A stretch of DNA of 62,032 bases. It comes from Knoellia sinensis KCTC 19936 (lineage in GTDB: Bacteria > Actinomycetota > Actinomycetes > Actinomycetales > Dermatophilaceae). Below, piece by piece: positions 10,501 through 19,597 of the stretch (its first letter is position 1; each line of letters opens with the position of its first letter). Both the position numbers and the translations under genes were made by a program. The stretch covers positions 1 through 62,032 of the forward strand of contig NZ_AVPJ01000020.1 of NCBI RefSeq assembly GCF_000768705.1. Reading direction: 5' to 3'. The notes under the pieces are model-generated. The model was not told the origin of the DNA and did not search any database. It saw nothing but the letters and a program-made list of their open reading frames with translations.

Positions 10501-10574
10501 GACTTTGTGCCCCATTGGGACATGTTCGACCGGCCGAAGGCCGTCCGACACGTGTCCCAATGGGGCACAAAGTC
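10501..10574. repeat. long perfect palindrome, family A copy 1
   Basis: Perfect 21-base arms at 10501-10521 (GACTTTGTGCCCCATTGGGA plus C) and 10554-10574 surround an inner stem CGGCC-GAA-GGCCG. It sits exactly between the convergent stops of the ABC permease and the DUF5063 gene, so it can act as a bidirectional terminator. A second copy with the same core and inner stem is at 27366-27438, and a relative at 23024-23090. Confidence 0.85.
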
Positions 10575-10582
10575 GGAAGGCG

Positions 10583-11188
10583 TCAGGGGTGGAGGGCGTC
10601 GAACTCTGCCTCGGACACCGCGTCCGGGTCGGCATCGAGGCGGACGTGGGCCAGAAGCGCCTGGAGGACGCGGAGTGCGCTCGCGGCGCGCTCACCCCAG
10701 TCGGACAGGTAGCTGAACTGCCACCACCAGAGGGCCTCGAGGATCCGGCCCTCCTCGTGGTGGCGCAGGCCGTGGGCCAGGGCGGACGCGACGACGGTGA
10801 GGTCGTTGGCGAGAGAGCCCGTGGTCAGTTGGGGCTCCGTCACGGGGTCGACGACATCCGCGTACTCATCCAGACCCTCGAGGAGGTTGGTGAGATTCTC
10901 GCGCAACGGATCCATCTCGACGTCCGGGCCCGGATCCACCTCGAACCGGTCCTCGGGGACGATGTCCTCGATCGCACCGAGTCGGGCACCCATGACGAGC
11001 ACCTGGGAGAGTGCGAGGAGGCCGAGCGGGAGGGCCGCTGCCGGGTTGGCGCCAGAAGCGATGTCGGCCACGGTCGAGAGGTAGGTGCGCGCCTCGTCGG
11101 CGGAGTCGGCGGCCAGGGCGCGCAGATCCGAGAGCTGGTCGGTCGGGGCTGCCGCGGTGTCGGTGGAGGCGGGCTTCTCGTCAGGCAT
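10583..11188 (-). CDS. DUF5063 family protein
   Basis: A 201-residue cytosolic protein, acidic and helix-rich, matching the conserved protein that follows recR in many actinobacteria (DUF5063). Recognisable stretches are [19 protein letters not shown], the central [20 protein letters not shown] and the aromatic [20 protein letters not shown]. The start at 11188 overlaps the recR stop by 8 bases, so the two are translationally coupled. Function unknown; the position suggests a link to recombination repair, which is inference only. Confidence 0.75.
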   Translation of the reverse strand: MPDEKPASTDTAAAPTDQLSDLRALAADSADEARTYLSTVADIASGANPAAALPLGLLALSQVLVMGARLGAIEDIVPEDRFEVDPGPDVEMDPLRENLTNLLEGLDEYADVVDPVTEPQLTTGSLANDLTVVASALAHGLRHHEEGRILEALWWWQFSYLSDWGERAASALRVLQALLAHVRLDADPDAVSEAEFDALHP

Positions 11189-11780
11189 CGAGCAATCTCC
11201 GTCCTTCGAAGGCGCGACCGAGGGTGACCTCGTCGGCGTACTCGAGGTCGCCGCCGACGGGCAGGCCGGAGGCGAGGCGGGTGACCTTGATGTCCATGCC
11301 CTTGAGGAAGCGGGCGAGATAGCTCGCAGTCGCCTCCCCCTCGAGGTTGGGGTCGGTCGCGATGATGACCTCGGTGACCTCACTGCTCGCGAGCCGCGTC
11401 ATGAGCTCACGGAAGGTCAGGTCGTCGGGGCCGATGCCGTCGATGGGGCTGATCGCGCCGCCGAGCACGTGGTAGCGACCCCGGAACTCACGGGTCCGCT
11501 CGATGGCGACGACGTCCTTGGGCTCCTCGACGACACAGATGCTGCTCGCGTCACGTCGGGGGTCGGCGCAGATGCGGCACTGTTCGGCCTCGGCGATGTT
11601 GTGGCAGGTGACGCAGAAGCGCACCTTGGCCTTGACCTGGGTCAGTGCGTCGGTGAGTCGCTGCACGTCGACGGCGTCGGACTGGAGCAGGTGGAAGGCG
11701 ATGCGCTGCGCGCTCTTGGGCCCGACGCCCGGGAGTCGTCCGAGTTCGTCGATGAGGTCCTGCACTGCGCCTTCGTACAC
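11181..11780 (-). CDS. recR: recombination mediator RecR
   Basis: A 199-residue RecR, which with RecF/RecO loads RecA at gaps. It begins with [20 protein letters not shown] (helix-hairpin-helix), has a four-cysteine zinc site ([16 protein letters not shown]) near residues 55-75, and a Toprim domain with [10 protein letters not shown] and the EVIIATDPN motif. The GTG start at 11780 gives the standard family length. In other actinobacteria recR also lies close to dnaX, as it does here 1.5 kb away. Confidence 0.95.
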   Translation of the reverse strand: MYEGAVQDLIDELGRLPGVGPKSAQRIAFHLLQSDAVDVQRLTDALTQVKAKVRFCVTCHNIAEAEQCRICADPRRDASSICVVEEPKDVVAIERTREFRGRYHVLGGAISPIDGIGPDDLTFRELMTRLASSEVTEVIIATDPNLEGEATASYLARFLKGMDIKVTRLASGLPVGGDLEYADEVTLGRAFEGRRLLDA

Positions 11781-11852
11781 ACCTTGAGCCTAGGCCACAG
11801 GGCCGTCAGGGTCTCCCCACCGCGCCCCGCGCCGGGATCCAATGCCCAAGCA

Positions 11853-11914
11853 GTCGAGGTAGTACGAAACACCGAGGGCGGTCCACGTGCACCGGAGTTT
11901 CGTACTACCTCGAC
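11853..11914. repeat. inverted repeat, 18-base arms
   Basis: Perfect arms GTCGAGGTAGTACGAAAC (11853-11870) and its complement at 11897-11914 flank a 26-base spacer that itself contains the short palindrome CACGTG. It lies downstream of the leftward unknown gene at 11939 and upstream of recR. It may terminate the former, but the arms are not GC-rich and no T-run follows, so an element of another kind is also possible. Confidence 0.7.
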
Positions 11915-11938
11915 CACCACTGGGCCTCCTGCATGGGT

Positions 11939-12463
11939 TCAGTGGTGCCGACCCACCTCGGCGTGCCAGTAGGCGGCGTTCTCGCTGCCGATCTTGAGGA
12001 TCGAGTCGGGCCGGTGGCGTGCAGGCCACAACTCGAGCAAATAGAAGTCGACTACGCCCTCCGCAAACTCTCCGACGCCTCCGGCATCCCGCCCACGCGC
12101 AGACACCCGTAGCCGGTAGGTGCCGGGCGGAATAGTCAGGGTCCCGCTGCTCTCGCCTGCCCACGACGACCACTTCGCGCTGGCGTTGTCCGGAATGGTC
12201 ACGGAGACCTCGACAACGTCCTCCCACGTCGGGTCAGCACCGTCCGGCGAGTCATCGTGGAGGGTGATGGTCACTGCCGATCCCCCTGATCGACGCGCGA
12301 GGTTCAGGTAGGCACCTTCAGGGTCAGCCACTCCCACCAGGCCATTGACCTGACCTTCGAAGAATCGGTCGACGTCTCCGTCGAATCCGAGACCTTCAGC
12401 CCAGATCAGGTCGAACTGGCCATAGTCGGTCTGGATGATGTCGTCGAGCAGTGTCCTGTGCAC
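11939..12463 (-). CDS. conserved actinobacterial protein of unknown function
   Basis: A 174-residue soluble protein with no signal peptide. It starts with an aromatic, acidic segment (TDYGQFDLIWAEG), has a FFEGQVNGLVG motif, two predicted beta-rich blocks, and ends with a YLLELWPA...ENAAYWHAEVG pattern. I recall similar proteins scattered in Streptomyces and relatives as hypotheticals, sometimes beside polymorphic toxin loci, but no toxin gene is adjacent here. An immunity role would be a guess. It has palindromic repeats on both sides. Confidence 0.55.
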   Translation of the reverse strand: MHRTLLDDIIQTDYGQFDLIWAEGLGFDGDVDRFFEGQVNGLVGVADPEGAYLNLARRSGGSAVTITLHDDSPDGADPTWEDVVEVSVTIPDNASAKWSSWAGESSGTLTIPPGTYRLRVSARGRDAGGVGEFAEGVVDFYLLELWPARHRPDSILKIGSENAAYWHAEVGRHH

Positions 12464-12535
12464 CGGCGTAGTCTGCCCGACGCATCCAGCGCCGGGGATC
12501 TACAGGGCACCACGCCCACGGGAGGGTTGGTGTGG

Positions 12536-12599
12536 GATCCGGAGGGAAAAGAAGCCTCCGGATGGAACAGGTTCCCTCATGGGGAGCAAAAGTTGGGGC
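12536..12599. repeat. palindromic repeat family C, copy 1
   Basis: A hairpin ATCCGGAGG / CCTCCGGAT (12537-12563) is followed by a 26-base block, ending GGGGAGCAAAAGTTGGGGC, at 12574-12599. The block recurs exactly, inverted, at 53722-53747, where it again sits beside a TCCGGAGG/CCTCCGGA hairpin. This copy is just downstream of plsC and may end that transcript. Confidence 0.75.
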
Positions 12600-12616
12600 G
12601 GGCGGGTGGGTGCGGG

Positions 12617-13300
12617 TCAGTCGTCGGGGTCGTCGGAGGCCGGGCGCTCGTTGTAGGCGTCGACCCGTTCCTGCCCGGTCAGCGTCGCGATCGAGTCCAT
12701 GACGTCGTCGGTGAGCTGGCGGCGGGCACGGCCGGCGGGCAGACCGGCATACGTCGAGGGCTGGATCGGTGACCCGAACGCGATGGTGACGTCAGCCATC
12801 CGCAGCCCACGCGCCCCCACGGGCTGGACCTTGTCGGTGCCGATGAGCCCGACCGGGACGACCGGCACGCCCGCCGTGAGTGACAGGAACGCGACGCCGG
12901 TCCGACCGCGATAGAGCCGACCGTCGCGCGAGCGCGTGCCCTCGGGATAGATGCCGAACGCCTTCCCCGCGCGCAGCACCTCGAGTGCGAGGTCGAGGGA
13001 GTCCTTGGCCGCACCTGAACTGTCGCGGTCCACGGGGATCGCGTCTCCCGACTCCATGAAGCCGCGGACAAACCGACCTCGGATGCCCGTGCCCGTGAAG
13101 TACTCCTTCTTGGCGAGGAAGGACACCTTGCGGGGAGCGGCGACCGGGATCGCGAACGAGTCGATGAAGGACAGGTGGTTGCTCGCGAGCAGGACGCCTC
13201 CGGTCTTCGGAACGTGCTCCTTGCCGACGATCGTGGGCCGCCAGATGGCGTGCGCGAGCGACATCATCGCGGTGCGACCGACCCAGTAGTAGGTGCTCAC
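12617..13300 (-). CDS. plsC: 1-acyl-sn-glycerol-3-phosphate acyltransferase
   Basis: A 227-residue PlsC-type acyltransferase that makes phosphatidic acid for membrane lipids. The catalytic HX4D motif is NHLSFID (His42, Asp47) and the glycerol-phosphate binding motif YPEGTRS is at 118-124. A single weak hydrophobic stretch is present at the N-terminus. Its GTG start overlaps the dnaX stop by four bases, an unusual operon for this gene, though plsC paralogues are common in actinobacteria. Confidence 0.87.
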   Translation of the reverse strand: MSTYYWVGRTAMMSLAHAIWRPTIVGKEHVPKTGGVLLASNHLSFIDSFAIPVAAPRKVSFLAKKEYFTGTGIRGRFVRGFMESGDAIPVDRDSSGAAKDSLDLALEVLRAGKAFGIYPEGTRSRDGRLYRGRTGVAFLSLTAGVPVVPVGLIGTDKVQPVGARGLRMADVTIAFGSPIQPSTYAGLPAGRARRQLTDDVMDSIATLTGQERVDAYNERPASDDPDD

Positions 13301-15522
13301 ACGCCCTCTTCGTGGATGACCGTGCCGCCCAGGACTCGCTCCACGACGGGCACGCCGACCTCACCGAGGCCTTCGATGTCCTCGTCGTCGTCGCTGATCG
13401 CCGAGTCGTCGGCGACCGGGGGTTCGTCGGGGTCGGGCTCGGCCGCGACCGTCTCCTTGGCGCGAGCGAACGGGCTGACCGGCGCGGCATCCGATGGCGC
13501 GCCCGCGGTCGCCCAGGCGGGGGCAGCCGCAGAGTCGTTGCCACCACTCCCCCAGTCCGGTTGCGTCGTGGGCGGCTGACTCGGCACGTATGCCGCTTGC
13601 TCGCCTCCGCGGTCCGCCTCGGCTGCCGCTGCGGCGCCGTTGGCCTCAGCCCGTGCCTGCGGTGACTGCTGCGCCTGCGCGGGAGGCCCGGCTTCGGGTG
13701 CACGCGCCGGCTCCGGCGGACGGTTCGGATCGATGGTCGGCACGCCGCTCGTGTCGCCGATCGACGATCCGTCGGCCGGCACGCCCTCGACCTGGGCGTC
13801 GATCCCGAGGACGTCGATCAACGCCTGCTGGACATAGGTCGCGTGCGGTCCGCGGCGGAACGTGTTGGTCAGACCGGTCGTCGAGATGCCGAGGAGCAAC
13901 CGCTCCCCGTTGTAGTCGAGGACCTGCGCGTGCTCCGACACGAACGTCCAGGTCGTCCGGCGCAGCTCGAAGACCTTGGCGAGGATGTCGGGCCAGGAGC
14001 GTCGGATGGCCGCGGTGTCGAGCCCGCCGGTGCTGCGCGGGGCCGGTGCCTCCGGTGGCGGGGATGCCTGCTGCTGCGTCGGCGACACCTCGGAGACGCG
14101 TCGGGCCACCTGCGACTGCGGAGCCTGCTCTTGCACCGCCGGGCCGGGCTGCTGGGGCGACGCGTCCGCCTCGGTTGGCGGCGCAGGTGACTGCGGCTCG
14201 ATGAACTCGGGCTCGTCGGGCCCCTGCGGCTCCTGGGGCTCCTGCGGCTCCTCGTCCCGGGGCGCCGGGGCAGGAGTGGGCGCAGGAGCTGACACCGCAG
14301 CAGGAGGCGCCGCAGGGGCGGCCGGCCGCACGGGAGCGGGACCCGCACCGCTCGGGACTCCGCCGACGTCGAGGCGACGTTCGAGACGATCGAGGCGGGC
14401 GGCATACCCCGTCTCTCCGGCGGCAGCCGGCAGGAGAAGCCGCGCGGCAATGAGTTCGAGCTGAAGCCGTGGCGCAGTGGCACCGGTCATCTCGGAGAGT
14501 CCGGCGTTGACGACGTCGGCAGCACGCGACAAGGCACCACCACCGAATGCCGCGGCCTGCTGGCGCATCCGCTCGAGCTGGTCCGGCGGCAGTGCCCGCA
14601 GGACGGCCGAGGCGCCGTCGGGCACGGCCGCCACGACGATGAGGTCACGCAGCCGCTCGAGGAGGTCCTCGATGAAGCGCCGCGGATCCAGACCCGTCTC
14701 GATGACGCGCTCGATCGCCGAGAACGCCCCCGCACCATCGCCCGCCGCGAAGGCGTCGATCGCCGCGTCGAGCAGCTCGCCGTCGGTGAAGCCGAGCAGC
14801 GCGGCCGCCGACTCATAGGTCAGTCCCTCGTCACCCGACCCGGCGATGAGCTGGTCGAGCACGGACAGCGAGTCACGCACCGACCCACCACCGGCACGCA
14901 CGACGAACGACAGCACGCCCGGCGCGACCGCAACGCCCTCGGCGGCACAGAGCCGCTCCATGTATTCGGTGAGTTGCCCCGGCGGCACCAGCCGGAAGGG
15001 GTAGTGATGCGTGCGCGAGCGGATCGTCCCGATGACCTTCTCGGGCTCGGTCGTCGCGAAGACGAACTTCACGTGCTCCGGCGGCTCCTCGACGATCTTG
15101 AGCAGCGCATTGAAGCCCTGCGGCGTCACCATGTGCGCCTCGTCGATGATGTAGATCTTGTAGCGGCTCTGCGCCGGCCCATAACTCGCACGTTCGCGCA
15201 GGTCACGGGCGTCGTCGACACCTCCGTGGCTGGCGGCGTCGATCTCGATGACGTCGACCGTGCCGGGACCACCACGCGCCAGGGCCACGCACGAGTCGCA
15301 GGTGCCGCACGGGGTCGCCGTCGGGCCCTGCTCACAGTTGAGGCAGCGGGCGAGGATGCGGGCGCTCGTCGTCTTGCCACAGCCGCGCGGCCCGCTGAAG
15401 AGGTAGGCGTGGTTGACGCGGCCGGTGCGCAGCGCCTGCATGAGCGGCTCGGTCACGTGCTCCTGCCCGATGACGTCGGCGAACGTCTCGGGGCGGTAGC
15501 GGCGATAGAGGGCGGTGCTCAC
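13297..15522 (-). CDS. dnaX: DNA polymerase III subunits gamma and tau
   Basis: A 741-residue clamp-loader ATPase. It has Walker A SGPRGCGKTT (43-52), a zinc site (CLNCEQGPTATPCGTCDSC), Walker B IYIIDEAHMV and sensor 1 (FVFATTEPEKV). After the third clamp-loader domain comes a long Ala/Pro/Glu-rich linker with many PAPTPAP-like runs, then a tau C-terminal domain (from about residue 510). The GTG at 15522 starts VSTALYRRYRPETF; the longer frame upstream is not family-like. I looked for, and did not find, a convincing slippery sequence for gamma production. Confidence 0.95.
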   Translation of the reverse strand: MSTALYRRYRPETFADVIGQEHVTEPLMQALRTGRVNHAYLFSGPRGCGKTTSARILARCLNCEQGPTATPCGTCDSCVALARGGPGTVDVIEIDAASHGGVDDARDLRERASYGPAQSRYKIYIIDEAHMVTPQGFNALLKIVEEPPEHVKFVFATTEPEKVIGTIRSRTHHYPFRLVPPGQLTEYMERLCAAEGVAVAPGVLSFVVRAGGGSVRDSLSVLDQLIAGSGDEGLTYESAAALLGFTDGELLDAAIDAFAAGDGAGAFSAIERVIETGLDPRRFIEDLLERLRDLIVVAAVPDGASAVLRALPPDQLERMRQQAAAFGGGALSRAADVVNAGLSEMTGATAPRLQLELIAARLLLPAAAGETGYAARLDRLERRLDVGGVPSGAGPAPVRPAAPAAPPAAVSAPAPTPAPAPRDEEPQEPQEPQGPDEPEFIEPQSPAPPTEADASPQQPGPAVQEQAPQSQVARRVSEVSPTQQQASPPPEAPAPRSTGGLDTAAIRRSWPDILAKVFELRRTTWTFVSEHAQVLDYNGERLLLGISTTGLTNTFRRGPHATYVQQALIDVLGIDAQVEGVPADGSSIGDTSGVPTIDPNRPPEPARAPEAGPPAQAQQSPQARAEANGAAAAAEADRGGEQAAYVPSQPPTTQPDWGSGGNDSAAAPAWATAGAPSDAAPVSPFARAKETVAAEPDPDEPPVADDSAISDDDEDIEGLGEVGVPVVERVLGGTVIHEEGV

Positions 15523-15592
15523 GGGGTCCAACGTAGTCGGCGGGAAGGACAGCCGGTATGCCGCGTGGTCACCACCCGGCATACTCTCGCTT

Positions 15593-15636
15593 GCGTCAGC
15601 GTGGACGGTCGTCAGAGCGACCGTTGCCACGGACGC
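15593..15636. repeat. hairpin in the divergent dnaX/ABC promoter region
   Basis: Imperfect inverted repeat: GGACGGTCG pairs with CGACCGTTGCC, closed by GCGTC/GACGC. Its interior (GTCAGCGT...ACGGTC...AGAGC.ACCGTT) resembles the hairpin at 2331-2382. It lies between divergent genes, so it cannot be a simple terminator for either; an operator or a mobile palindrome is more likely. Confidence 0.45.
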
Positions 15637-15652
15637 AGGGCACTGAAGGGGT

Positions 15653-16336
15653 GTGACTCGCGTGGAGGTCAGGGCCGACGACGTCTCCAAGGTGATCGGT
15701 CCGGCGACCCTGCTCGCGCCGGTCTCCGTGTCCGCGCCGAGCGGATCCTGCCTCGTGCTCCGGGGCCCCAACGGCTCGGGGAAGACGACCCTGCTCCGCA
15801 TCCTCATCGGCACCCTCCCCGCGACCACCGGCACCGCCCAGGTGGGTGATCGCCCCGCCGACGAACGCGACCCCGTCGTTCGCGCGGCCGTGGCGGCCCT
15901 CGTCGGTGCGCCTGCCACCTATCGCGACCTCACCCTGCGCGACCACCTGGTCCTCCTCGACGCGACGTGGGGCGGCGACTCGGACACGTGCGACGAGCGG
16001 GTTGCCGCGGCACTGGAGGAGCTCGGCATCGGGCACTTGGGCGAGCGCTTCCCCCATGAGCTGTCGTCCGGCCAGACCCAGCTGTTCCGCCTGTGCCTGA
16101 CCCTCTTCCGCCCCAGTGAGGTCCTCGTGCTCGACGAACCCGAGCAGCGCCTCGACACCACGAAGCGCGCACTGGTGGCCGACCTGGTCGCCGCGCGACG
16201 GGATGCCGGCACGACGATCGTCCTCGCCTGCCACGACCCGGTCATCACCGAACGCCTCACCGGTCGGCCCGCGGACCGGGTCGTCGATCTCGTCGCCGCC
16301 GACAGTGCCACGGAGCGGGCAAGCGGCGATGACTGA
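15653..16336 (+). CDS. ABC transporter ATP-binding protein
   Basis: A 227-residue ABC ATPase starting at GTG 15653 behind GAAGGGG. Walker A is GPNGSGKT (about 39-46), the signature is the variant LSSGQTQ and Walker B is VLVLDEP, followed by a D-loop altered to EQRLD. It opens a tight three-gene operon with a serine hydrolase and a polytopic membrane protein; the latter is the probable permease partner. The substrate is unknown. Confidence 0.82.
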   Translation: MTRVEVRADDVSKVIGPATLLAPVSVSAPSGSCLVLRGPNGSGKTTLLRILIGTLPATTGTAQVGDRPADERDPVVRAAVAALVGAPATYRDLTLRDHLVLLDATWGGDSDTCDERVAAALEELGIGHLGERFPHELSSGQTQLFRLCLTLFRPSEVLVLDEPEQRLDTTKRALVADLVAARRDAGTTIVLACHDPVITERLTGRPADRVVDLVAADSATERASGDD

Positions 16337-17297
16337 CGCGATGACCGCTCGCTTCGCAGAACGGCTCGGGTCGGCGCGCCCGGTCGCCGCCGCGGCCGTC
16401 GTCACCTCTCGCCCCGAGGGTGGATTCGACACCGAACTCGCCCATGTCGGCCCCGGCGCCGACGGTGATTACGAGATCGGCTCCATCAGCAAGGGGATCA
16501 CGGGGCTGCTCTATGCCGACGCCATGGACCGCGGCGAAGTGGCGCCCGACGCGACCCTCGCCGATCACCTGCCCCTCGCCGGGACCGCGGTCGGTGGCGT
16601 GACGCTCGCGTCGATCGCCACCCACGAGTCCGGACTTCCCCGTGTGGCCTCCGGCCTCGAGACCTGGCGCCGAACCTGGGAGTTCATGCGGCACGGCACG
16701 AACCCCTATCGCGAGGACCTCGACCAACTCGTCGAGCAGGCCCGATCGGTGAGGCTCCGCGCGCCCAGGCACCGCTACTCGAACCTCGGATTCGAACTCC
16801 TCGGTCACGCCGTGGCCGAGGCGGTGGGAGTTCCGTATGCCGTCCTTGTCCGTTCCCGGATCGCCGAACCTCTCGGGCTGGATCCCTTCTACGTCCCGAT
16901 GTCCGAGGCAGACCTGCTGCGCACCGCCGTCCGCGGGCGTAGCCGTCGTGGTGGCAACCGACCACCGTGGGTGAGCGAGGCGATCGGCCCAGCGGGCGGC
17001 ATACGGGCATCCGTCGAAGCAATGGCGGGTCTGACGCGGGCGCTGCTCGACGGTTCGGCGCCGGGCGTGCGCGCGCTCGATCCGGCTGTGCGAGTAGGGC
17101 GTTCGTCTCACATCGGCATCGCCTGGCACACGATGAAGGTGCGCGACCGCGACGTCACGTGGCACAACGGAGGCACCGGCGGCTTCCGCTCATGGATAGG
17201 CGTGGACCGGGCTGCGGGCCGGGGCGTGGTCGTCCTCTGCGCCTCGGCCGCACTGGTGGACGGCATCGGACTCGCACTGCTCGTCCCTCGCCGATGA
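16329..17297 (+). CDS. serine hydrolase of the beta-lactamase/DD-peptidase fold
   Basis: A 322-residue class C-like serine hydrolase. The nucleophile motif is SISK (Ser52, Lys55), the second motif is YSN (150-152) and the third is HNGGTGG near residue 280. There is no signal peptide, so it should act in the cytoplasm unless exported otherwise. The start overlaps the ABC ATPase stop by 8 bases and its own stop overlaps the next start by four. Coupling a cytosolic hydrolase to an exporter suggests processing or detoxifying the exported compound, which is inference. Confidence 0.8.
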   Translation: MTDAMTARFAERLGSARPVAAAAVVTSRPEGGFDTELAHVGPGADGDYEIGSISKGITGLLYADAMDRGEVAPDATLADHLPLAGTAVGGVTLASIATHESGLPRVASGLETWRRTWEFMRHGTNPYREDLDQLVEQARSVRLRAPRHRYSNLGFELLGHAVAEAVGVPYAVLVRSRIAEPLGLDPFYVPMSEADLLRTAVRGRSRRGGNRPPWVSEAIGPAGGIRASVEAMAGLTRALLDGSAPGVRALDPAVRVGRSSHIGIAWHTMKVRDRDVTWHNGGTGGFRSWIGVDRAAGRGVVVLCASAALVDGIGLALLVPRR

Positions 17298-18694
17298 GCC
17301 TCGAGGCGGCGCTCGACGACGGACGCGACCGACTCGAGGACGCCACCCACGTCCTCCACGGGCCGCAGGGCAACCAGGCCCGCAAGGAGGTCGCGTATGC
17401 CGCGTACGTCACCCTGATCGTCGTGGGGCTCTATGGCTTCCCGGTACTTCGCGCCCTCGTCATCGCGGGCGACCGGGCGGGCATGGCTGCCGCCCTCAAG
17501 TCACCCTGGGCAGTCGCCCTCGCCATCGGGCTGATCGCCGCGGTTCTGGCGATGGCCCGCGAGGCCGGACGAGTGCGCGGTCCGGTCGTCGCCCCCGTTC
17601 CCTGGGTGGACCATGTGGTCACGTCTTCGATCGACCGCTGGGACGCTCTCCGACCGTGGTTCGGATACGCCCTGTTCACAACGCTTTTCGCCGGAGGACT
17701 GTCAGGACTGCTCGTCGGCGCCTCCCTGTGGGGCGCGGGTGTCGCCGCCTCGTGGGTCCTGCCGGTCGCCGTTTTGGTCGCCTTGGTGATCGGCCTCGGC
17801 GCTGGCACCGCGTGGCTCCTCGGCCAGTCCCGCCTCTCCCCACCCCTTCCACGGCGCTCGGCCGGTGCGTGGTGGCGGCAGGAGGTCAGGCGTCTGGGAC
17901 TCCAGGACCTGCGAACGCAGGCGGCACGCTCCGGGCGGATCGTCGGCGGGGTGCAGGCCGGCGACCTTCGCGCGGTGCGGCTCGAAGCTGCCCGACCCGT
18001 CACCCGCGGCCGGACCCTGCGGCTGCGTCACCGCGGTCCGGTGGGCACTCTCGTCGCGAGAGACGTTCTGGGACTACGTCGTTCGTCCGGTGCGGCCGTC
18101 GTCGGCATCGTCGCGAGCGCCGCTGCAGCGGTGGCCCTCGGTGGTGCTCTGGGAAGCCCTTCCGTGCCACCACTCGTCGCGTTCGTCGGAGGGCTGGTGA
18201 GCTACCTCGGGATGGGCGCCCTGTCCGAAGGACTGCGCCTCGAGGCCGACACCATGGGGACGCCTGCCCTCTTCGGGGCACCCCCGGTGCGTGCCGCGGC
18301 AGCGCACCTCGTGGTTCCCGGAACCCTCCACCTCTTGGTCACGACCACCGCAGGGGCGGTCACGGGTCTCGCGGCCGGCGCCACTCTCGCGGCCGTTCTG
18401 CCGTGGTGCGTCATATCGACGCTGTTCGCGCTGGGCGGGAGTCTTCTCGCGGCATACCGCGGACGACCCCCGACGTCGCCGTTCAATCCCGTGCCGAACG
18501 CCCAGACCATCGTGCTCTGGTATTCCGCACCCCTGGTCCTGTGCACCCTGCTCATCGGCGGAACGGTCTGGGGCGCAACGCAATGGCCCGCCTCTGGCCC
18601 GTTCGTCATCGTCACCTGGGTTGCCGCAGTGTGGATCGTGTATGCCGGTCTGAACCGCGCCCAGCGGGAGTCACTTGCTCACCGCGACGTCTAG
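17294..18694 (+). CDS. polytopic membrane protein, probable ABC permease (DUF6297-like)
   Basis: A 466-residue protein with about 10-12 hydrophobic segments in pairs (near 40-85, 125-175, then several from 270 to 450) and a basic central cytoplasmic region. It has no ABC-2 signature that I can name, but size, topology and its place behind an ABC ATPase fit the permease of an actinobacterial exporter; it resembles the DUF6297 group from memory, with limited certainty. The ATG at 17294 overlaps the preceding stop. Confidence 0.6.
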   Translation: MSLEAALDDGRDRLEDATHVLHGPQGNQARKEVAYAAYVTLIVVGLYGFPVLRALVIAGDRAGMAAALKSPWAVALAIGLIAAVLAMAREAGRVRGPVVAPVPWVDHVVTSSIDRWDALRPWFGYALFTTLFAGGLSGLLVGASLWGAGVAASWVLPVAVLVALVIGLGAGTAWLLGQSRLSPPLPRRSAGAWWRQEVRRLGLQDLRTQAARSGRIVGGVQAGDLRAVRLEAARPVTRGRTLRLRHRGPVGTLVARDVLGLRRSSGAAVVGIVASAAAAVALGGALGSPSVPPLVAFVGGLVSYLGMGALSEGLRLEADTMGTPALFGAPPVRAAAAHLVVPGTLHLLVTTTAGAVTGLAAGATLAAVLPWCVISTLFALGGSLLAAYRGRPPTSPFNPVPNAQTIVLWYSAPLVLCTLLIGGTVWGATQWPASGPFVIVTWVAAVWIVYAGLNRAQRESLAHRDV

Positions 18695-18709
18695 TGCCCC
18701 TGGCCCCTC

Positions 18710-18754
18710 GTTCGACCGGGCCGAGCAGCCGACCTCTGCTCGGCAACGTCGAAC
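18710..18754. terminator. bidirectional hairpin between convergent genes
   Basis: Nested inverted repeat: outer arms GTTCGAC / GTCGAAC, inner arms CCGAGCAG / CTGCTCGG with a 7-base loop. It lies between the convergent stops of the DUF6297-like gene and the cupredoxin gene and should terminate both. Confidence 0.7.
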
Positions 18755-18806
18755 GTCTTGCGAATGGCGCCCGGATCGGAATGACCGAGCAGGACACCGG
18801 TGTGAC

Positions 18807-19358
18807 TCAGTGGTGGTGACCCTTCACCGTGATCGTCGTCTGCATCCACGGGTGGATCGCACACTCGAAGAGATGCGTCCCCACCGGGAGTGGCGCGAGG
18901 ACCTGAGACGTCTTCGCGTCGATGCCGGTGTTGATGAACATCTCCTCGGTGCAGGGCATGACTGGGTCACCCACGAAGCCTGCCAACTCGTTCACGTCCA
19001 GTGCGCACCCCGGCCCGAACCTGTCGACCGGGGTGAAGGTGTGGAACTCACCGCCACGGTTGACGAGCCTGAGCTTCGTGCCCGTATCGACGTCCGTGTC
19101 GTCCGGGTTGAACCTCCACGCACCGTGGAAGCCACGGTCCTGGAGGCGCTCGACCAAGTCCTCGAACGTGGTGTCACCGTCGCCGATGCACGCGCCCGGG
19201 AAGAGCGCCGCGTTGAACGTGACCGGGTCACAGTCATCCCGGATGTCGATGCGTTCGGTGTCACCGCCACCGCGAGCATCGGCACTGCCGATACCCACAG
19301 CGACTCCGAACATGGTCAACGCCGCCACTGCGGCGCTTCTGGCCACTTTCATGGTCAA
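18807..19358 (-). CDS. secreted cupredoxin-like protein
   Basis: A 183-residue exported protein: signal peptide with cleavage likely after GSADA (about residue 27), then a region with paired cysteines, and a C-terminal type-1 copper fold. Ligand candidates are His in GEFHTF, and Cys, His and Met in FECAIHPWMQ near the C-terminus, followed by a beta strand and a terminal HHH. Such proteins shuttle electrons outside the membrane. The partner is not in this locus; the multicopper oxidase at 34.7 kb is a conceivable one but lies in foreign DNA. Confidence 0.72.
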   Translation of the reverse strand: MTMKVARSAAVAALTMFGVAVGIGSADARGGGDTERIDIRDDCDPVTFNAALFPGACIGDGDTTFEDLVERLQDRGFHGAWRFNPDDTDVDTGTKLRLVNRGGEFHTFTPVDRFGPGCALDVNELAGFVGDPVMPCTEEMFINTGIDAKTSQVLAPLPVGTHLFECAIHPWMQTTITVKGHHH

Positions 19359-19597
19359 CCTCCTCAGGACGGGTGGTTGGATTCCCGCCCCTATCGAGGT
19401 TAGGGCTGGACGAAGTCGGGCCTCTGTAGCGAAAACGGGCTGTCCTGCGACCCGTCAGAGTGCCATTCGGACCCGCCCCTCGACGCACCGGTCACTGAAC
19501 CTCGCGGACCTCGATCCGGGTGGACAGCGCCTTCGAGATCGTCAGGAAGTGCTGCGGCACCGTCGTCGCTCCCCCGGGTTCGATCGGTCCATTCAGC

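Noticed and set aside
19359-19597. A possible gene or RNA in this spacer
   Set aside because: No frame with domain character and no stable stem was seen; it is treated as the upstream region of the cupredoxin gene.
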